Source: JAYPLE01 sp047627515
Lineage (GTDB): Bacteria; Bacteroidota; Bacteroidia; Cytophagales; Cyclobacteriaceae
Assembly: GCA_047627515.1 (NCBI GenBank)
Contig: JBLHTU010000031.1
Coordinates: forward strand, 1-27,720
DNA length: 27,720 bases
Direction of reading: 5' to 3'
Shown: positions 1 through 7,872 of the stretch, piece after piece
How the letters are laid out: each line of letters begins with the position of its first letter
Numbering within the stretch: the first letter of the stretch is position 1
Position numbers and translations under genes: made by a program
Notes under the pieces: generated by a model
Databases searched by the model: none
What the model saw: the letters and a program-made list of their open reading frames with translations, nothing else
What the model was told of the DNA's origin: nothing

Positions 1-543
1 TTTTAGTCCTTCTACAATCTGATTGAATTTTGTGTCGAACTTAGATAGTCGGGTGATATAAGCCTCCACGTCACTCTTATCTCTGAGTTTGTGCGAACTT
101 TCCATCATACTTGGAAGATTACTTTGTACACCGAACATCTGATTCACGGGATATCCATGATAAAAAAACTGCTCACCCTCGATTTCTTTTGCTAGATACC
201 AGCCAAGTATTTGCGTGTTTAATTTGTTCGCTTCGGACTGACTTTCAAAGTCATAACTGAGCAATGTTTCGTAGTTGGATCTGACTCGGGCCATTTCCTC
301 CTGATTTTTCTGATCTGAGGCATCGCTTAGGTCATCCTTGTAGATGTCATACAGGACAGGTATACCTAATTGCGTGACAAGCTCAGGGTCGGAGAGGGCA
401 AACTCGATAAATACCTTATCGTAGAAATGGCTGATATTGAAGGGTCGAAACCAGATAAGATTGACGACCCAAAAGGTGCCGACTAAGAGGAGTGTAAGAA
501 GAGTTCTTGAAGTCCAGAATTTCCAACTGCGTTTTTTCGCCAT
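1..543 (-). CDS. DUF885 family protein, N-terminal part (runs off left edge)
   Basis: An open frame starts at an ATG at 541-543 on the minus strand and stays open to base 1, giving 181 residues with no stop, so the gene continues outside the window. The N-terminus is basic (MAKKRSWKFW) and is followed by a hydrophobic segment at about residues 14-31 that can act as a signal anchor. Further on are the family-like stretches GYPVNQMFGVQSNLPSMM and DVEAYITRLSKFDTKF, which resemble the N-terminal half of DUF885 proteins (about 550-600 residues, related to metallopeptidase-like enzymes). The catalytic half is not in the window, so activity cannot be judged. It lies 146 bp downstream of the serine hydrolase gene on the same strand. 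The family call rests on remembered motif order only. Confidence 0.7.
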   Translation of the reverse strand, partial: MAKKRSWKFWTSRTLLTLLLVGTFWVVNLIWFRPFNISHFYDKVFIEFALSDPELVTQLGIPVLYDIYKDDLSDASDQKNQEEMARVRSNYETLLSYDFESQSEANKLNTQILGWYLAKEIEGEQFFYHGYPVNQMFGVQSNLPSMMESSHKLRDKSDVEAYITRLSKFDTKFNQIVEGLK

Positions 544-689
544 GATTAAGTTGCCTGTTTGGGAATGTTACTATGCAATGATCAGGTTTTTTATTAATCA
601 TCCCAAATACTAGAAAAACTTCTCCGAGTTCAGCGTTATGTGTATGAGGATCTCCCGTTCACTTTTACATAGTAAGTCTCCGGTCCATC

Positions 690-1727
690 TTATTGTCTGG
701 CTTGTTTTTTCAGTATTTTGACCATCCTAGTATTAATGATTTCTGACAAGTTCCAATTGTACAGTTTTGAATCGGTGGTGCTATAAAATTCAATAGTCAC
801 CGCATCAAGGTCGTTGTGATACTTAGCGAAACTCTGATAGCCCGGGACCCAGCCACCATGCTCATACTTATAGATAGAAGAATAGATTTCCTGCTCTCCC
901 GGCGCAAACAATGATCCATCATTTAGTGCTCTGAGGAATGTGCCTACGTCTTGTGCCGTAGCGACCATGCCGTGTTCGTCTGCCTTCAAATCAAAAGGAT
1001 GTCCTACGTGATAACCACTCATTACATCATCCATATTGACTGCATCTAGCGAGCCGAAGGTATGGTTTAGCTGAAGTGGCACTAGAATTTCTTCCTCAAT
1101 GAATTGAAAGTTGTCATAGCCCAGTTCATTGTCCATGATCTTGTTGATTAACAAATAATTCGTATTACAATATTCATATCCATCACCGGGTTCAAAGTTG
1201 GCCGGCAGGCCTGCTATCAACGCAAGGCTTTCTTCGTAGGCCTCCGTAGGGGCAGCCCAAAAATTAGGCGCATCTGTAAAATTGGGAATGCCACTCCTGT
1301 GCTGTATCATTAGACTCAAGGTGATCTTGTCTGCGTTTTCAATTTTGCCCACTAGGTCTGGTAGATAATCAGCGACGGTTTTATCTAGCGAGAGACGGCC
1401 ATCACTTACTAATTTGGTCACAGCCACTACATCATATAGTTTGCTGATACTTGCAATCTTGAATAAAGCTTGTGGTTTGGTAGGTATCTTCTCTGCTCGA
1501 TCATGCCACCCGGCCGTGATGTGCTGAGGAGGTTCTCCTGCTTGATCAACATATACAATCAGTCCATCAAAACCATAACCAATGGCTTCCTCAGCTTGCT
1601 CTTGTAGCGTATCAGGCAGTGGTAAGATCCAAGCTTTGACTAGGATCCACGGTACAAAATATAAGGAAATGACGGTTCCGAGGAGCAGCAAGATTCGGAC
1701 AATCGTTATTTTTAATTTCTTCGTCAT
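690..1727 (-). CDS. Membrane-anchored beta-lactamase-like serine hydrolase
   Basis: This 345-residue protein belongs to the serine beta-lactamase / class C penicillin-binding protein-like family (PF00144). The three active-site elements are visible: SxxK as SISK at residues 93-96, YxN as YCN at 186-188, and the HxG-type triad as HGG at 290-292. The HRSGI motif at 143-147 is also typical of the fold. A single hydrophobic segment at about residues 9-32 follows a basic start (MTKKLK), so the enzyme is probably anchored in the inner membrane facing the periplasm. Members of this family include D-Ala-D-Ala carboxypeptidase-like enzymes, esterases and peptidases; the substrate cannot be read from the sequence. 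True beta-lactamase activity is unlikely to be assignable from these motifs. The partial DUF885 gene follows on the same strand. Confidence 0.88.
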   Translation of the reverse strand: MTKKLKITIVRILLLLGTVISLYFVPWILVKAWILPLPDTLQEQAEEAIGYGFDGLIVYVDQAGEPPQHITAGWHDRAEKIPTKPQALFKIASISKLYDVVAVTKLVSDGRLSLDKTVADYLPDLVGKIENADKITLSLMIQHRSGIPNFTDAPNFWAAPTEAYEESLALIAGLPANFEPGDGYEYCNTNYLLINKIMDNELGYDNFQFIEEEILVPLQLNHTFGSLDAVNMDDVMSGYHVGHPFDLKADEHGMVATAQDVGTFLRALNDGSLFAPGEQEIYSSIYKYEHGGWVPGYQSFAKYHNDLDAVTIEFYSTTDSKLYNWNLSEIINTRMVKILKKQARQ

Positions 1728-1949
1728 AAGCTTTCAAAAAGGTTAGCGTACATGTGGTGCTTCCTCATAATGGCAAGATCCAATATACATGTTTAATGGC
1801 CTCCCCCTTAATTTGAAATGCGAACTATTTCCCCATTCGATGCATTTGAATTGGTTCTTTCAATCAATGCGATGATGTCCATGCTTGGCAATCGCTTAAT
1901 TGGAGTGAGGGATCACGTAGTTCTCTCAAAGAAATAACCTTATTTAAAT

Positions 1950-1978
1950 AAAAAAATGGTTCGAGTCTGCTCCCAGAC
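1950..1978 (-). terminator. Possible weak terminator after the oxidoreductase gene
   Basis: Read on the minus strand, downstream of the stop at 2014, GTCTG-GGAG-CAGAC forms a 5-bp stem with a 4-nt loop (1978-1965). About 9 nt further is a run of seven T (1956-1950). The stem is short and the T-tract is displaced, so this is only a candidate. Confidence 0.35.
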
Positions 1979-2013
1979 CGCTATTGCTTTTATACATTCT
2001 TGAAGCGATTTTT

Positions 2014-2982
2014 TTAAACTTTGACTACTAATTTCCCTTTGGCTTTATTGGCCTCCATGTACTCATGAGCTTCTGCAAGCTCTTCCAATCGAAAGACTTT
2101 GTCAATATTTAATTTGATACTTCCATTTTCTACTTCATCAATAAATTCCTGTAGCAATTCTTTAGAGAGATTTTGTGATTCCCCCATATACACAGTGAGT
2201 CTACCCAATGATGGAATGTCTCCCATAGGGGTGAACTCTTTTATTGTCCATTCACTCCCTAATATTCCGGTCATACAGACCGTTCCTTTTGGAGCAATAC
2301 ATTGCAGAGAATCCTTCAATGTTCTGGTTCCTATCAATTCAAGTACCTTATTCACTCCCATTGGATAGATGTCCCTGACTTGTTCTTTTACAGTTCCATT
2401 ATCGATAATAACATGGTCGACGCCATTATTAAGTAGCGCTTGTTTCTTCTCTGAATTTCTGGTAGTCGAAAGCACGGTCAATCCTTTAGCTTTGGCGAGT
2501 TGACAAGACAACATTCCTATTGAAGAAGTGCCTCCCCTTATTAGCAATGTTTCATTCTTTTCAATTTCCAATGCCTGATTGAGTGATCCAGACACAGTTT
2601 GAAACATTTCTGGAATTGCTCCAAGTATCTCCCAATCTAAAGTGCTTTCAAAAGGAAATATTATTTCTAAAGGCGCCAAGGTGTATTCAGCATAGCCCCC
2701 ATCAAAGAATCTCCCCATTCCGCCCATTATAGCAGCTACTTGCTGTCCTTTCTTATAAGTGCTTGATGGGTCTTCTTCCACAATTCCAACGCATTCAATA
2801 CCTTGTATTCTAGGAAACTCAACACCTGGAGAATCTCCTTTCCTAGTGAAAAGCTCCGATCTGTTGAGGCCGAATGCTTTGACCTTTATGAGCACCCAAC
2901 CTGATTTAACATCTTGTAAGGGCACTTCTTGAAACTTTATGACATCAGGATTGCCTGCATTGACTGTTACAGCTGCTTTCAT
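2014..2982 (-). CDS. Zinc-independent quinone oxidoreductase-like alcohol dehydrogenase (MDR superfamily)
   Basis: A 322-residue medium-chain dehydrogenase/reductase. The N-terminal GroES-like catalytic domain covers about residues 1-125 and the Rossmann domain about 126-290, with the nucleotide-binding loop GGTSSIG at 150-156. The Cys/His/Glu zinc ligands of alcohol dehydrogenases are not apparent, which places it with NAD(P)H:quinone oxidoreductase-type members. Expected role: cytosolic NADPH-dependent reduction of quinones or alpha,beta-unsaturated carbonyls; the real substrate is unknown. The start ATG at 2980-2982 is only 2 nt after the stop of the upstream lipoprotein gene, so the two genes are almost certainly cotranscribed and may be translationally coupled. 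Length is normal for the family (about 320-340). Confidence 0.87.
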   Translation of the reverse strand: MKAAVTVNAGNPDVIKFQEVPLQDVKSGWVLIKVKAFGLNRSELFTRKGDSPGVEFPRIQGIECVGIVEEDPSSTYKKGQQVAAIMGGMGRFFDGGYAEYTLAPLEIIFPFESTLDWEILGAIPEMFQTVSGSLNQALEIEKNETLLIRGGTSSIGMLSCQLAKAKGLTVLSTTRNSEKKQALLNNGVDHVIIDNGTVKEQVRDIYPMGVNKVLELIGTRTLKDSLQCIAPKGTVCMTGILGSEWTIKEFTPMGDIPSLGRLTVYMGESQNLSKELLQEFIDEVENGSIKLNIDKVFRLEELAEAHEYMEANKAKGKLVVKV

Positions 2983-2984
2983 AG

Positions 2985-3485
2985 TTATTGTTTTGGTTCA
3001 GTCTTATTAAACATGTAACGAGCTATTTTCCATTCTCCATCAACTTTTTCGAATACGAAAAGCTCTCGGTTTGCTTCAGGAGCTTCGATTCCAGTCGAGT
3101 GAATTTTAATCGTTCCTTTTGAACTGGTTATGGCAAAAGCCATATTTCCTTCAACTACTATTTCCTCAATGAAAAACTCAATATTCAATTGAATTTGAGA
3201 GAAGACAAATTCATAAGATTTTAAAATACCTTCAGAGCCTATTCCGGAAGGAGCCTCAGTGGGCATGAATATTCCGTCCTTCGTGTATAGACTTTGGGCA
3301 AGTTTTGCATCAGCAGTATTCAATGATTTTTTATACTCACTTAGTAATTCTTCTATTTTTTGTTTTTCTTCTTTTTGCATGATTTCTGTTTTTTCAGTTG
3401 AACTGTTACTCGATTCTTGATTGCTTGTTTCGCCACAAGAGGTCATTAGAAAAATGGCAACTATGGGCATTAGAACTTTCTTCAT
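2985..3485 (-). CDS. SnoaL-like (NTF2-fold, DUF4440/SgcJ type) lipoprotein
   Basis: The chosen start ATG at 3483-3485 gives 166 residues beginning MKKVLMPIVAIFLMTSC, a compact signal peptide with a lipobox ending at Cys17. The frame is open 24 nt further upstream to a TTG, but that would place a charged tail before the signal peptide and is less likely. After a Ser/Asn/Glu-rich linker (about 18-40) comes an NTF2-like domain (about 45-160), with the helix KIEELLSEYKKSLNTADAKL, an LYTKDGIFMPT strand and a closing DGEWKIARYMFN strand typical of SnoaL-like proteins. Such domains bind small hydrophobic molecules or act as isomerases; the function here is unknown. Lipidation suggests attachment to a membrane facing the periplasm. 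It sits between the Crp/Fnr gene (85 nt upstream) and the oxidoreductase (2 nt downstream). Confidence 0.82.
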   Translation of the reverse strand: MKKVLMPIVAIFLMTSCGETSNQESSNSSTEKTEIMQKEEKQKIEELLSEYKKSLNTADAKLAQSLYTKDGIFMPTEAPSGIGSEGILKSYEFVFSQIQLNIEFFIEEIVVEGNMAFAITSSKGTIKIHSTGIEAPEANRELFVFEKVDGEWKIARYMFNKTEPKQ

Positions 3486-3538
3486 TTCTTTTCGATTTTG
3501 TTTAAACAAAGGTCAAGTAATAGAAGCACGCGTACCCA

Positions 3539-3577
3539 TAAGGTACATTAAGAAAGAAGCCTAAGGTAAATTAAGAA
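3539..3577. promoter_or_regulatory. Direct repeat in crp-lipoprotein spacer, candidate operator
   Basis: Two near-identical 16-mers, TAAGGTACATTAAGAA (3539-3554) and TAAGGTAAATTAAGAA (3562-3577), lie 23 bp apart and differ at one base. They occupy the spacer between the Crp/Fnr regulator and the lipoprotein gene, the second overlapping the end of the regulator gene. Spacing near two helical turns fits a regulator binding two sites on one DNA face. The regulatory role is inference. Confidence 0.4.
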
Positions 3578-4152
3578 GAGACCAATCTTTTGCGAATGGT
3601 ACTCAGGAATTCCGGCGTTACGCCCAGGTAGGAGGCTATTTGAATGTTGGAAATGCGATTAAAGAGATGAGGGTAGCGTGCCATAAAATCAAGATATCGT
3701 TCTTCGGCCGTTGAACTGATATTCTGCAAAACTCTTCGTTGAGTGCTTACCAAAGCGTTTTCGGTAATTACTCTAAAAATCCTATTGAATTTTGGATACT
3801 CTACAAACAACTTTAGTTGGTCTTCTTTATTGATTTGTAGAATTACTGAGTTTTCGATGGCTTCAATATATAGTTTGCTCGGCTGTTCAGTATGAAAGCT
3901 GCTGATATCACCTATCCACCAATTTTCTATGGCAAACTGAAGATTATGCTCTTTAGCGTTTGTATCAACCATGTACATCTTGAAGCATCCTTCCATCACG
4001 AACGTGTTGAGTTTACAAACATCCCCTTCTTGGAGAATAAATTGCCTTCGTTTAACTCTTCGTTCCTTGAAAACCGTCTCCACGATAGACTTTTCTTCTT
4101 CATTCAAAGGAAGGAGATCATTGAAATATTCTATGAGTGGGTTTTTCTCCAT
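3571..4152 (-). CDS. Crp/Fnr family transcriptional regulator
   Basis: A 193-residue protein with the two-domain layout of Bacteroidota Crp/Fnr regulators. The cyclic-nucleotide-binding-like beta-roll is at about residues 20-125 (for example RRQFILQEGDVCKLNTFVMEG). A dimerisation helix follows, then a C-terminal winged helix at about 150-190 containing NIQIASYLGVTPEFLSTIRK, the DNA-reading helix-turn-helix. The arginine and glutamate that bind the cAMP phosphate in E. coli CRP are not evident, so the ligand is unknown. There is no Cys cluster as in FNR. Start is the ATG at 4150-4152. The gene leads the probable operon crp-like / SnoaL lipoprotein / oxidoreductase, so it may autoregulate and control the downstream pair. 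This arrangement suggests a response to reactive carbonyls, quinones or redox stress, which is inference. Confidence 0.88.
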   Translation of the reverse strand: MEKNPLIEYFNDLLPLNEEEKSIVETVFKERRVKRRQFILQEGDVCKLNTFVMEGCFKMYMVDTNAKEHNLQFAIENWWIGDISSFHTEQPSKLYIEAIENSVILQINKEDQLKLFVEYPKFNRIFRVITENALVSTQRRVLQNISSTAEERYLDFMARYPHLFNRISNIQIASYLGVTPEFLSTIRKRLVSS

Positions 4153-4177
4153 GCTAATTCGCCGTAACTACTACCTA

Positions 4178-4339
4178 TCAGGCAGTATGTCCGCCAGCTG
4201 TTAAGTTGCTTAAAAATAGCTTATCTGTCGCATCCAGCAAGAGGAGCGTGGCGCAAAGCTTTGCAACCACCTTATTGATTCGTTTTTGAGTTGGTTGCGG
4301 TGCAGCGCTTTGGTTTAATCTAAATGGAACCATTATCAT
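4178..4339 (-). CDS. Possible 53-residue small ORF upstream of the Crp/Fnr gene
   Basis: An ATG at 4337-4339 opens a 53-codon frame ending with TGA at 4178-4180, 25 nt before the Crp/Fnr start and on the same strand. The product begins MIMVPFRLNQSAAPQPTQKR and contains a short hydrophobic patch, LCATLLLLDA. No family is recognised. Composition is plausible for a peptide, but the stretch lies inside a repeat-rich spacer, so it may equally be non-coding or a leader. Confidence is low. Confidence 0.2.
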   Translation of the reverse strand: MIMVPFRLNQSAAPQPTQKRINKVVAKLCATLLLLDATDKLFLSNLTAGGHTA

Positions 4340-4587
4340 GTCGAGGTGAGGATCTCTGAAATCTAGCTATGCACTAACGCCCGTATAGAACGCTGTGCCT
4401 ATCCGGTGCTTAATGGCGATGAAAGTAGTATTTTCTGTGTATCCTTCCAAGTAGCGAAGAACTTAGCGACAACCTTTCTGCGTCATCACTTGCCGGAACC
4501 CGCGTGAAGGCCACTCACAACAAAAAGATTCAGGAAGGCCTGCTTAATTCGCCGAGAAAACATAAAACACCGAAGATACGGACGAGT

Positions 4588-4619
4588 TGCCTTTACTCAA
4601 ATAAATGTGAGTAAAGGCA
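4588..4619. repeat. Perfect 12-bp inverted repeat, 8-nt loop
   Basis: TGCCTTTACTCA (4588-4599) and TGAGTAAAGGCA (4608-4619) are perfect reverse complements separated by AATAAATG. No T-tract follows on either strand, so it is not a standard intrinsic terminator. It may be a protein-binding site, a structured RNA element or part of a repeat element. Confidence 0.75.
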
Positions 4620-4692
4620 TGCGTTTCTATACCATATTGGCTGCTGTGTTTTTTATTCTCTCATTCATTTTTTGCGAGGCCAAAAAACGAAG

Positions 4693-4728
4693 CAAAAAAC
4701 CGTGGAAATAGCGCGCGCTATTTCCACG
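4693..4728 (-). terminator. Perfect 28-nt palindrome with T-tract: probable terminator of the serine hydrolase gene
   Basis: Bases 4701-4728 form a perfect palindrome with 14-nt arms (CGTGGAAATAGCGC and its reverse complement, no spacer). On the minus strand it is followed directly by GG and then TTTTTT (4698-4693), the layout of an intrinsic terminator, 27 nt past the hydrolase stop codon. A fully symmetric arm pair is unusual for a terminator and could also extrude as a cruciform or bind a dimeric protein. Confidence 0.7.
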
Positions 4729-4754
4729 TAGAAAAATCTAACCCCGCTGCACTG

Positions 4755-6548
4755 TCACGCACCGTCACGCAATTTTTCCGAGCCATCTATGAGTTTTAGT
4801 TCGTTGTCAGAAACGATAATTTTCAAATCTTGCATACCACCGTTTCGGTGTCCATCGATAAAGAATTCATTATCTCCGATAGGTATTAAAACAACCTTTG
4901 ATACATTGCTGGTTTTAACCGCATCATCCATAAACATTCCTTGTATTTTGTTAGCTGCATTAAAACTTATAACCAAGCCAATGTCCAAAGTTTCAAAATG
5001 AAACCTAACATGCACATTTTCAACTTCATCGCCCTCAATTTTATAAATGTTATAAGAGCGGAATTCTCCTGCATGGTTTATGAAATTGGCCCACATTACT
5101 TTTAATTGATCTTGACCTTGTTGAGTGCCTAAAAAACCTTTCATTTGCTCATTGCCATGTTCTGCAAGACCATCAAATTGTTGGGTACTAAAGGCTTTGG
5201 CAAAAAGCAATGCTATTTCACTCGCCTTGTTACTTTCCTTCGCATCTCTTGAAAAAGCATAGGTGAATACTGACCAATCCTCTTTTTCTGGAGTTTCTAA
5301 ATAGTAGGTATTGTTTTCACTTTTCAAGACTACAGAATGTTGATCATCTAACTGAAATGTTTTGCTTACATTGTTGTAAATCCGTTTGCTTTTTATTGGT
5401 AGGGGCATAAGCTTGATGGGTTTACCATGTAGCAGAGCTATTATTTTATCAGTAATTTCCCCATCAACGTATGAAATTTCACCTTGAAATTCATCTGCCA
5501 CAGGATTAGCAGAAGTAGCATTAGAAAGGATAATTATTTTTATGTCTTTTTCTGGAAGTGATCCCATCATAGAAGCATACCCAGGAAGTAAACCACTATT
5601 ATAAATCCATTTTTGGCCTTCCTTTTGATCAATCACCCAACCCAAACCAGAAACCATATTATTCACACCCATTTCTTGTGTGACGTTATATAGTTTATTT
5701 ACTGAAGCTTGTTTTAATAGTGTCCCATCTTCAAGGGCCTGCATAAAACGATATAAATCGGTGGTTGTGGAGTTTAGATCTGCAGCTCCTTTAAGCCAGG
5801 ATGAATGGAAAGGAGGTTGATTTTTTTTCATGTCATCCATTCCCAACCCAAAATAGGGATATGCTCTTTGCCCTAATTTACTAGATGAAATAGAAGATGT
5901 GTTTTTCATCCCGGCAGGTTTGAAAACAGTCTGCTCCATAAAACCTTCATAGGTCAGTCCACTGACCTTTTCTATAATGCTGGCTAAAAGCAGGTAGCCG
6001 AAATTGTTATATTCATACGCGGTACCAGGCTCGAAATTCAATTTTGATTTTTTGAATTTATCCAAGAGGGAATCAAGAGTCACTTCGTGTATGTCTGGCA
6101 TTAGACCGTTTCCAGCATCATCTATTCTGCCAATATTAGCTTGAATTCCAGAGCTGTTGTTCAATAAATGTTGAATGGTAATCTGCCCTGAATACTCCTG
6201 TATAAAATTCGGAAAGAAGGAGGAAAGAGGAGTCTCTAACATCAACTTTCCGTCTTCAATTAACTTCATAATCCCTACAGCAGTTAATGATTTTGTAAGT
6301 GATGCGATACCAAATACCGACCCCTGACTATTTTCTCTATTTCCTCCTAAATCAGCATATCCGAAGCTTTCTTGATAGATAATCTTATTGTTTTCACTAA
6401 TAAGAACGTTTCCAACAAAGCGGTTGTAGTGTGTGTAACTTTCAAATAATTGGTCAATTTTTATTTTTAATGCTTGGTTAGGTTTTGCTTGTCCAAAGGA
6501 GTTGTATCCTGAGATCAAAATGAATATGATGGCTGTTAATTTTTTCAT
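4755..6548 (-). CDS. Secreted beta-lactamase-like serine hydrolase with C-terminal SnoaL/DUF3887-like domain
   Basis: A 597-residue protein starting MKKLTAIIFILISGYNSFGQ, a signal peptide with likely cleavage near residue 20. The PF00144 hydrolase domain covers about 28-350, with SxxK as SLTK at 83-86 and YxN as YNN at 180-182. The third motif, normally HxG, reads NSG at 317-319 (IYNSGLLPGY), so the usual histidine is replaced. After a beta-rich linker (about 370-430) comes an alpha-beta region (about 440-545) resembling DUF3887/SnoaL-like domains that often follow such hydrolases in Bacteroidota, then a short beta-rich tail ending KLRDGA. The enzyme probably works in the periplasm or outside the cell as a peptidase or esterase; the substrate is unknown. 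It is transcribed away from the LytS/LytTR pair, which may control it. Confidence 0.88.
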   Translation of the reverse strand: MKKLTAIIFILISGYNSFGQAKPNQALKIKIDQLFESYTHYNRFVGNVLISENNKIIYQESFGYADLGGNRENSQGSVFGIASLTKSLTAVGIMKLIEDGKLMLETPLSSFFPNFIQEYSGQITIQHLLNNSSGIQANIGRIDDAGNGLMPDIHEVTLDSLLDKFKKSKLNFEPGTAYEYNNFGYLLLASIIEKVSGLTYEGFMEQTVFKPAGMKNTSSISSSKLGQRAYPYFGLGMDDMKKNQPPFHSSWLKGAADLNSTTTDLYRFMQALEDGTLLKQASVNKLYNVTQEMGVNNMVSGLGWVIDQKEGQKWIYNSGLLPGYASMMGSLPEKDIKIIILSNATSANPVADEFQGEISYVDGEITDKIIALLHGKPIKLMPLPIKSKRIYNNVSKTFQLDDQHSVVLKSENNTYYLETPEKEDWSVFTYAFSRDAKESNKASEIALLFAKAFSTQQFDGLAEHGNEQMKGFLGTQQGQDQLKVMWANFINHAGEFRSYNIYKIEGDEVENVHVRFHFETLDIGLVISFNAANKIQGMFMDDAVKTSNVSKVVLIPIGDNEFFIDGHRNGGMQDLKIIVSDNELKLIDGSEKLRDGA

Positions 6549-6831
6549 GGTAGTGATTTATTTTTGGCGTGCATTTAACTGTTGTTGCTATAGTTTCCTC
6601 CTTTATAAGCATTTTTGGATAACTACTTGAAACAACATTAAAGCAGGTAGATAGCAACTAAAAATTAATGTGACTGTCGCACCATTTGCAGTGATAAACC
6701 CATCTAAATATGTTAAAACTGTAAAAATCACAGAATAACACCCTTTCGTCACCGGTATAGCGTAATCCGTCCCATGGGTAATTCTATATCATTTTAATTG
6801 CCTTTATTCACCTTGGAAACACGTGAACGGA

Positions 6832-7872
6832 ATGAAAAGGAAATCAGAGATTATATTCCATATTTTAATATGGGGAATAGGGTACTTTTTAATTTTGTAT
6901 GGAACTTCTACAATTGGAGATTTCAGGAAAGATACTGGCCCATATTGGATTCCATTATTATTTGGAATGCTAATGAACCAAACCGTTTTTTACACTACTG
7001 CATTTTATCTTGTTCCAAAATTTTTACGTCTAAAAAAGACAAAAAAGTTAATTATATTAATTGCGGTAGGCCTTATTGCCATTTCGCTAGTTGAGAGTTT
7101 TGTTGATTATAGTTATCTGGTAAATTTCTTCTCTTCTGAGAGCGAGTCTTTTATCGTATATTTTTCATACAACATATTTGTTGGGTTCATCATATTATTA
7201 GTGGCTTTATCCTATGCTTTATTTAAGTATTGGATGCAAAATGAAAAGATGAAAAGAATATTGCTTGAAGAAAAATTATCCACGGAAATGGCATTTTTGA
7301 AATCAAGAATAAACCCCCACTTTTTGTTTAATGTACTAAATAGTTTTTATGCCAAATCCTTAAAACACAATGTGCCCGAATTGGCAGATGGAATTGCTAA
7401 GTTGGCCGAACTAATGCGTTACATGGTTTATGAAACAAATGAAGATAAGGTAGTACTAGATAAGGAGATTCACCATCTTAAAAATTTCATTCAGGTGTAT
7501 CAATTGCGAATTGCAGAAGAAGATGATGTATTCATAAATTTCGCTATGAAGGGCAATGTAAAAGCAGTTAAAATTAGTCCCATGCTACTTATACCTTTTG
7601 TGGAAAATGCCATTAAGCATGGGATTGAACCTAATACAAAATCTGTCATCGATATTTCACTGGAAGTCAGACAAAATGAGTTGCTTTTCAAGGTCTCAAA
7701 TACAATACATAAGGCGATGAATGGAATTGCTGATGAATCGTCTGGATTCGGACTTGATAATTTAAAAAAGCGACTTTCCATACTCTACCCAAATGTGCAT
7801 ACATTAGAAACAAGAGAAGAAAATGGATACTTTAGATCGTTTCTAAGTTTGCAACTTGATTCTATATCATGA
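6832..7872 (+). CDS. LytS-type sensor histidine kinase (HisKA_7TM/His_kinase PF06580 family)
   Basis: With the ATG at 6832 the protein has 346 residues; a GTG at 6823 would add three. Four hydrophobic segments lie at about residues 7-25, 38-58, 71-88 and 110-132 and form an N-terminal membrane sensor with little periplasmic sequence. The cytoplasmic part carries the phospho-acceptor motif SRINPHFLFN with His163, the N-box FVENAIKHG (about 256-264) and a G-box GFGLDNLKKRL near the end. This is the kinase partner of LytTR regulators, and the response regulator gene overlaps it by 4 nt (ATGA), so they are translationally coupled. The signal sensed is unknown. It is divergent from the secreted serine hydrolase across a 283-bp spacer, a layout that suggests shared control. 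Confidence 0.92.
   Translation: MKRKSEIIFHILIWGIGYFLILYGTSTIGDFRKDTGPYWIPLLFGMLMNQTVFYTTAFYLVPKFLRLKKTKKLIILIAVGLIAISLVESFVDYSYLVNFFSSESESFIVYFSYNIFVGFIILLVALSYALFKYWMQNEKMKRILLEEKLSTEMAFLKSRINPHFLFNVLNSFYAKSLKHNVPELADGIAKLAELMRYMVYETNEDKVVLDKEIHHLKNFIQVYQLRIAEEDDVFINFAMKGNVKAVKISPMLLIPFVENAIKHGIEPNTKSVIDISLEVRQNELLFKVSNTIHKAMNGIADESSGFGLDNLKKRLSILYPNVHTLETREENGYFRSFLSLQLDSIS

Larger units (their letters stand above)
4340..4754. other. Repeat-rich intergenic spacer without a convincing gene
   Basis: This spacer between a serine hydrolase and the Crp/Fnr unit is locally more GC-rich than its neighbours. It contains two strong inverted repeats listed separately and the short tandem copy TGCGTGAC (twice, minus strand, overlapping the end of the hydrolase gene near 4755). 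No open frame with family resemblance was seen. The mixture suggests a decayed or non-coding repeat element rather than ordinary spacer; that is inference. Confidence 0.45.

Noticed and set aside
1740..1890. Short minus-strand frame (about 24 codons from an ATG near 1880) upstream of the first serine hydrolase
   Set aside because: Too short, no ribosome binding site and no recognisable product.
1959..1983. tRNA 3'-end-like sequence with a TTCGAGTC T-loop
   Set aside because: The T-stem pairs only four of five positions with G-T pairs, and no D-arm, anticodon arm or acceptor partner is present. The hairpin fits a weak terminator better. An att-site remnant could not be supported because no integrase or second copy was seen.
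4375..4400. Integron attC-like core (CTAACGCCC) with similar ACATAACG pieces near 640 and 10470
   Set aside because: No matching inner and outer core pairs with an imperfect palindrome between them, no integron integrase, and the short matches are within chance. A cassette array is not supported.
690..6548. Two beta-lactamase-like genes as antibiotic resistance genes
   Set aside because: Both belong to the broad PF00144 family, which mainly contains esterases and peptidases. Nothing in the motifs or context indicates beta-lactam hydrolysis.
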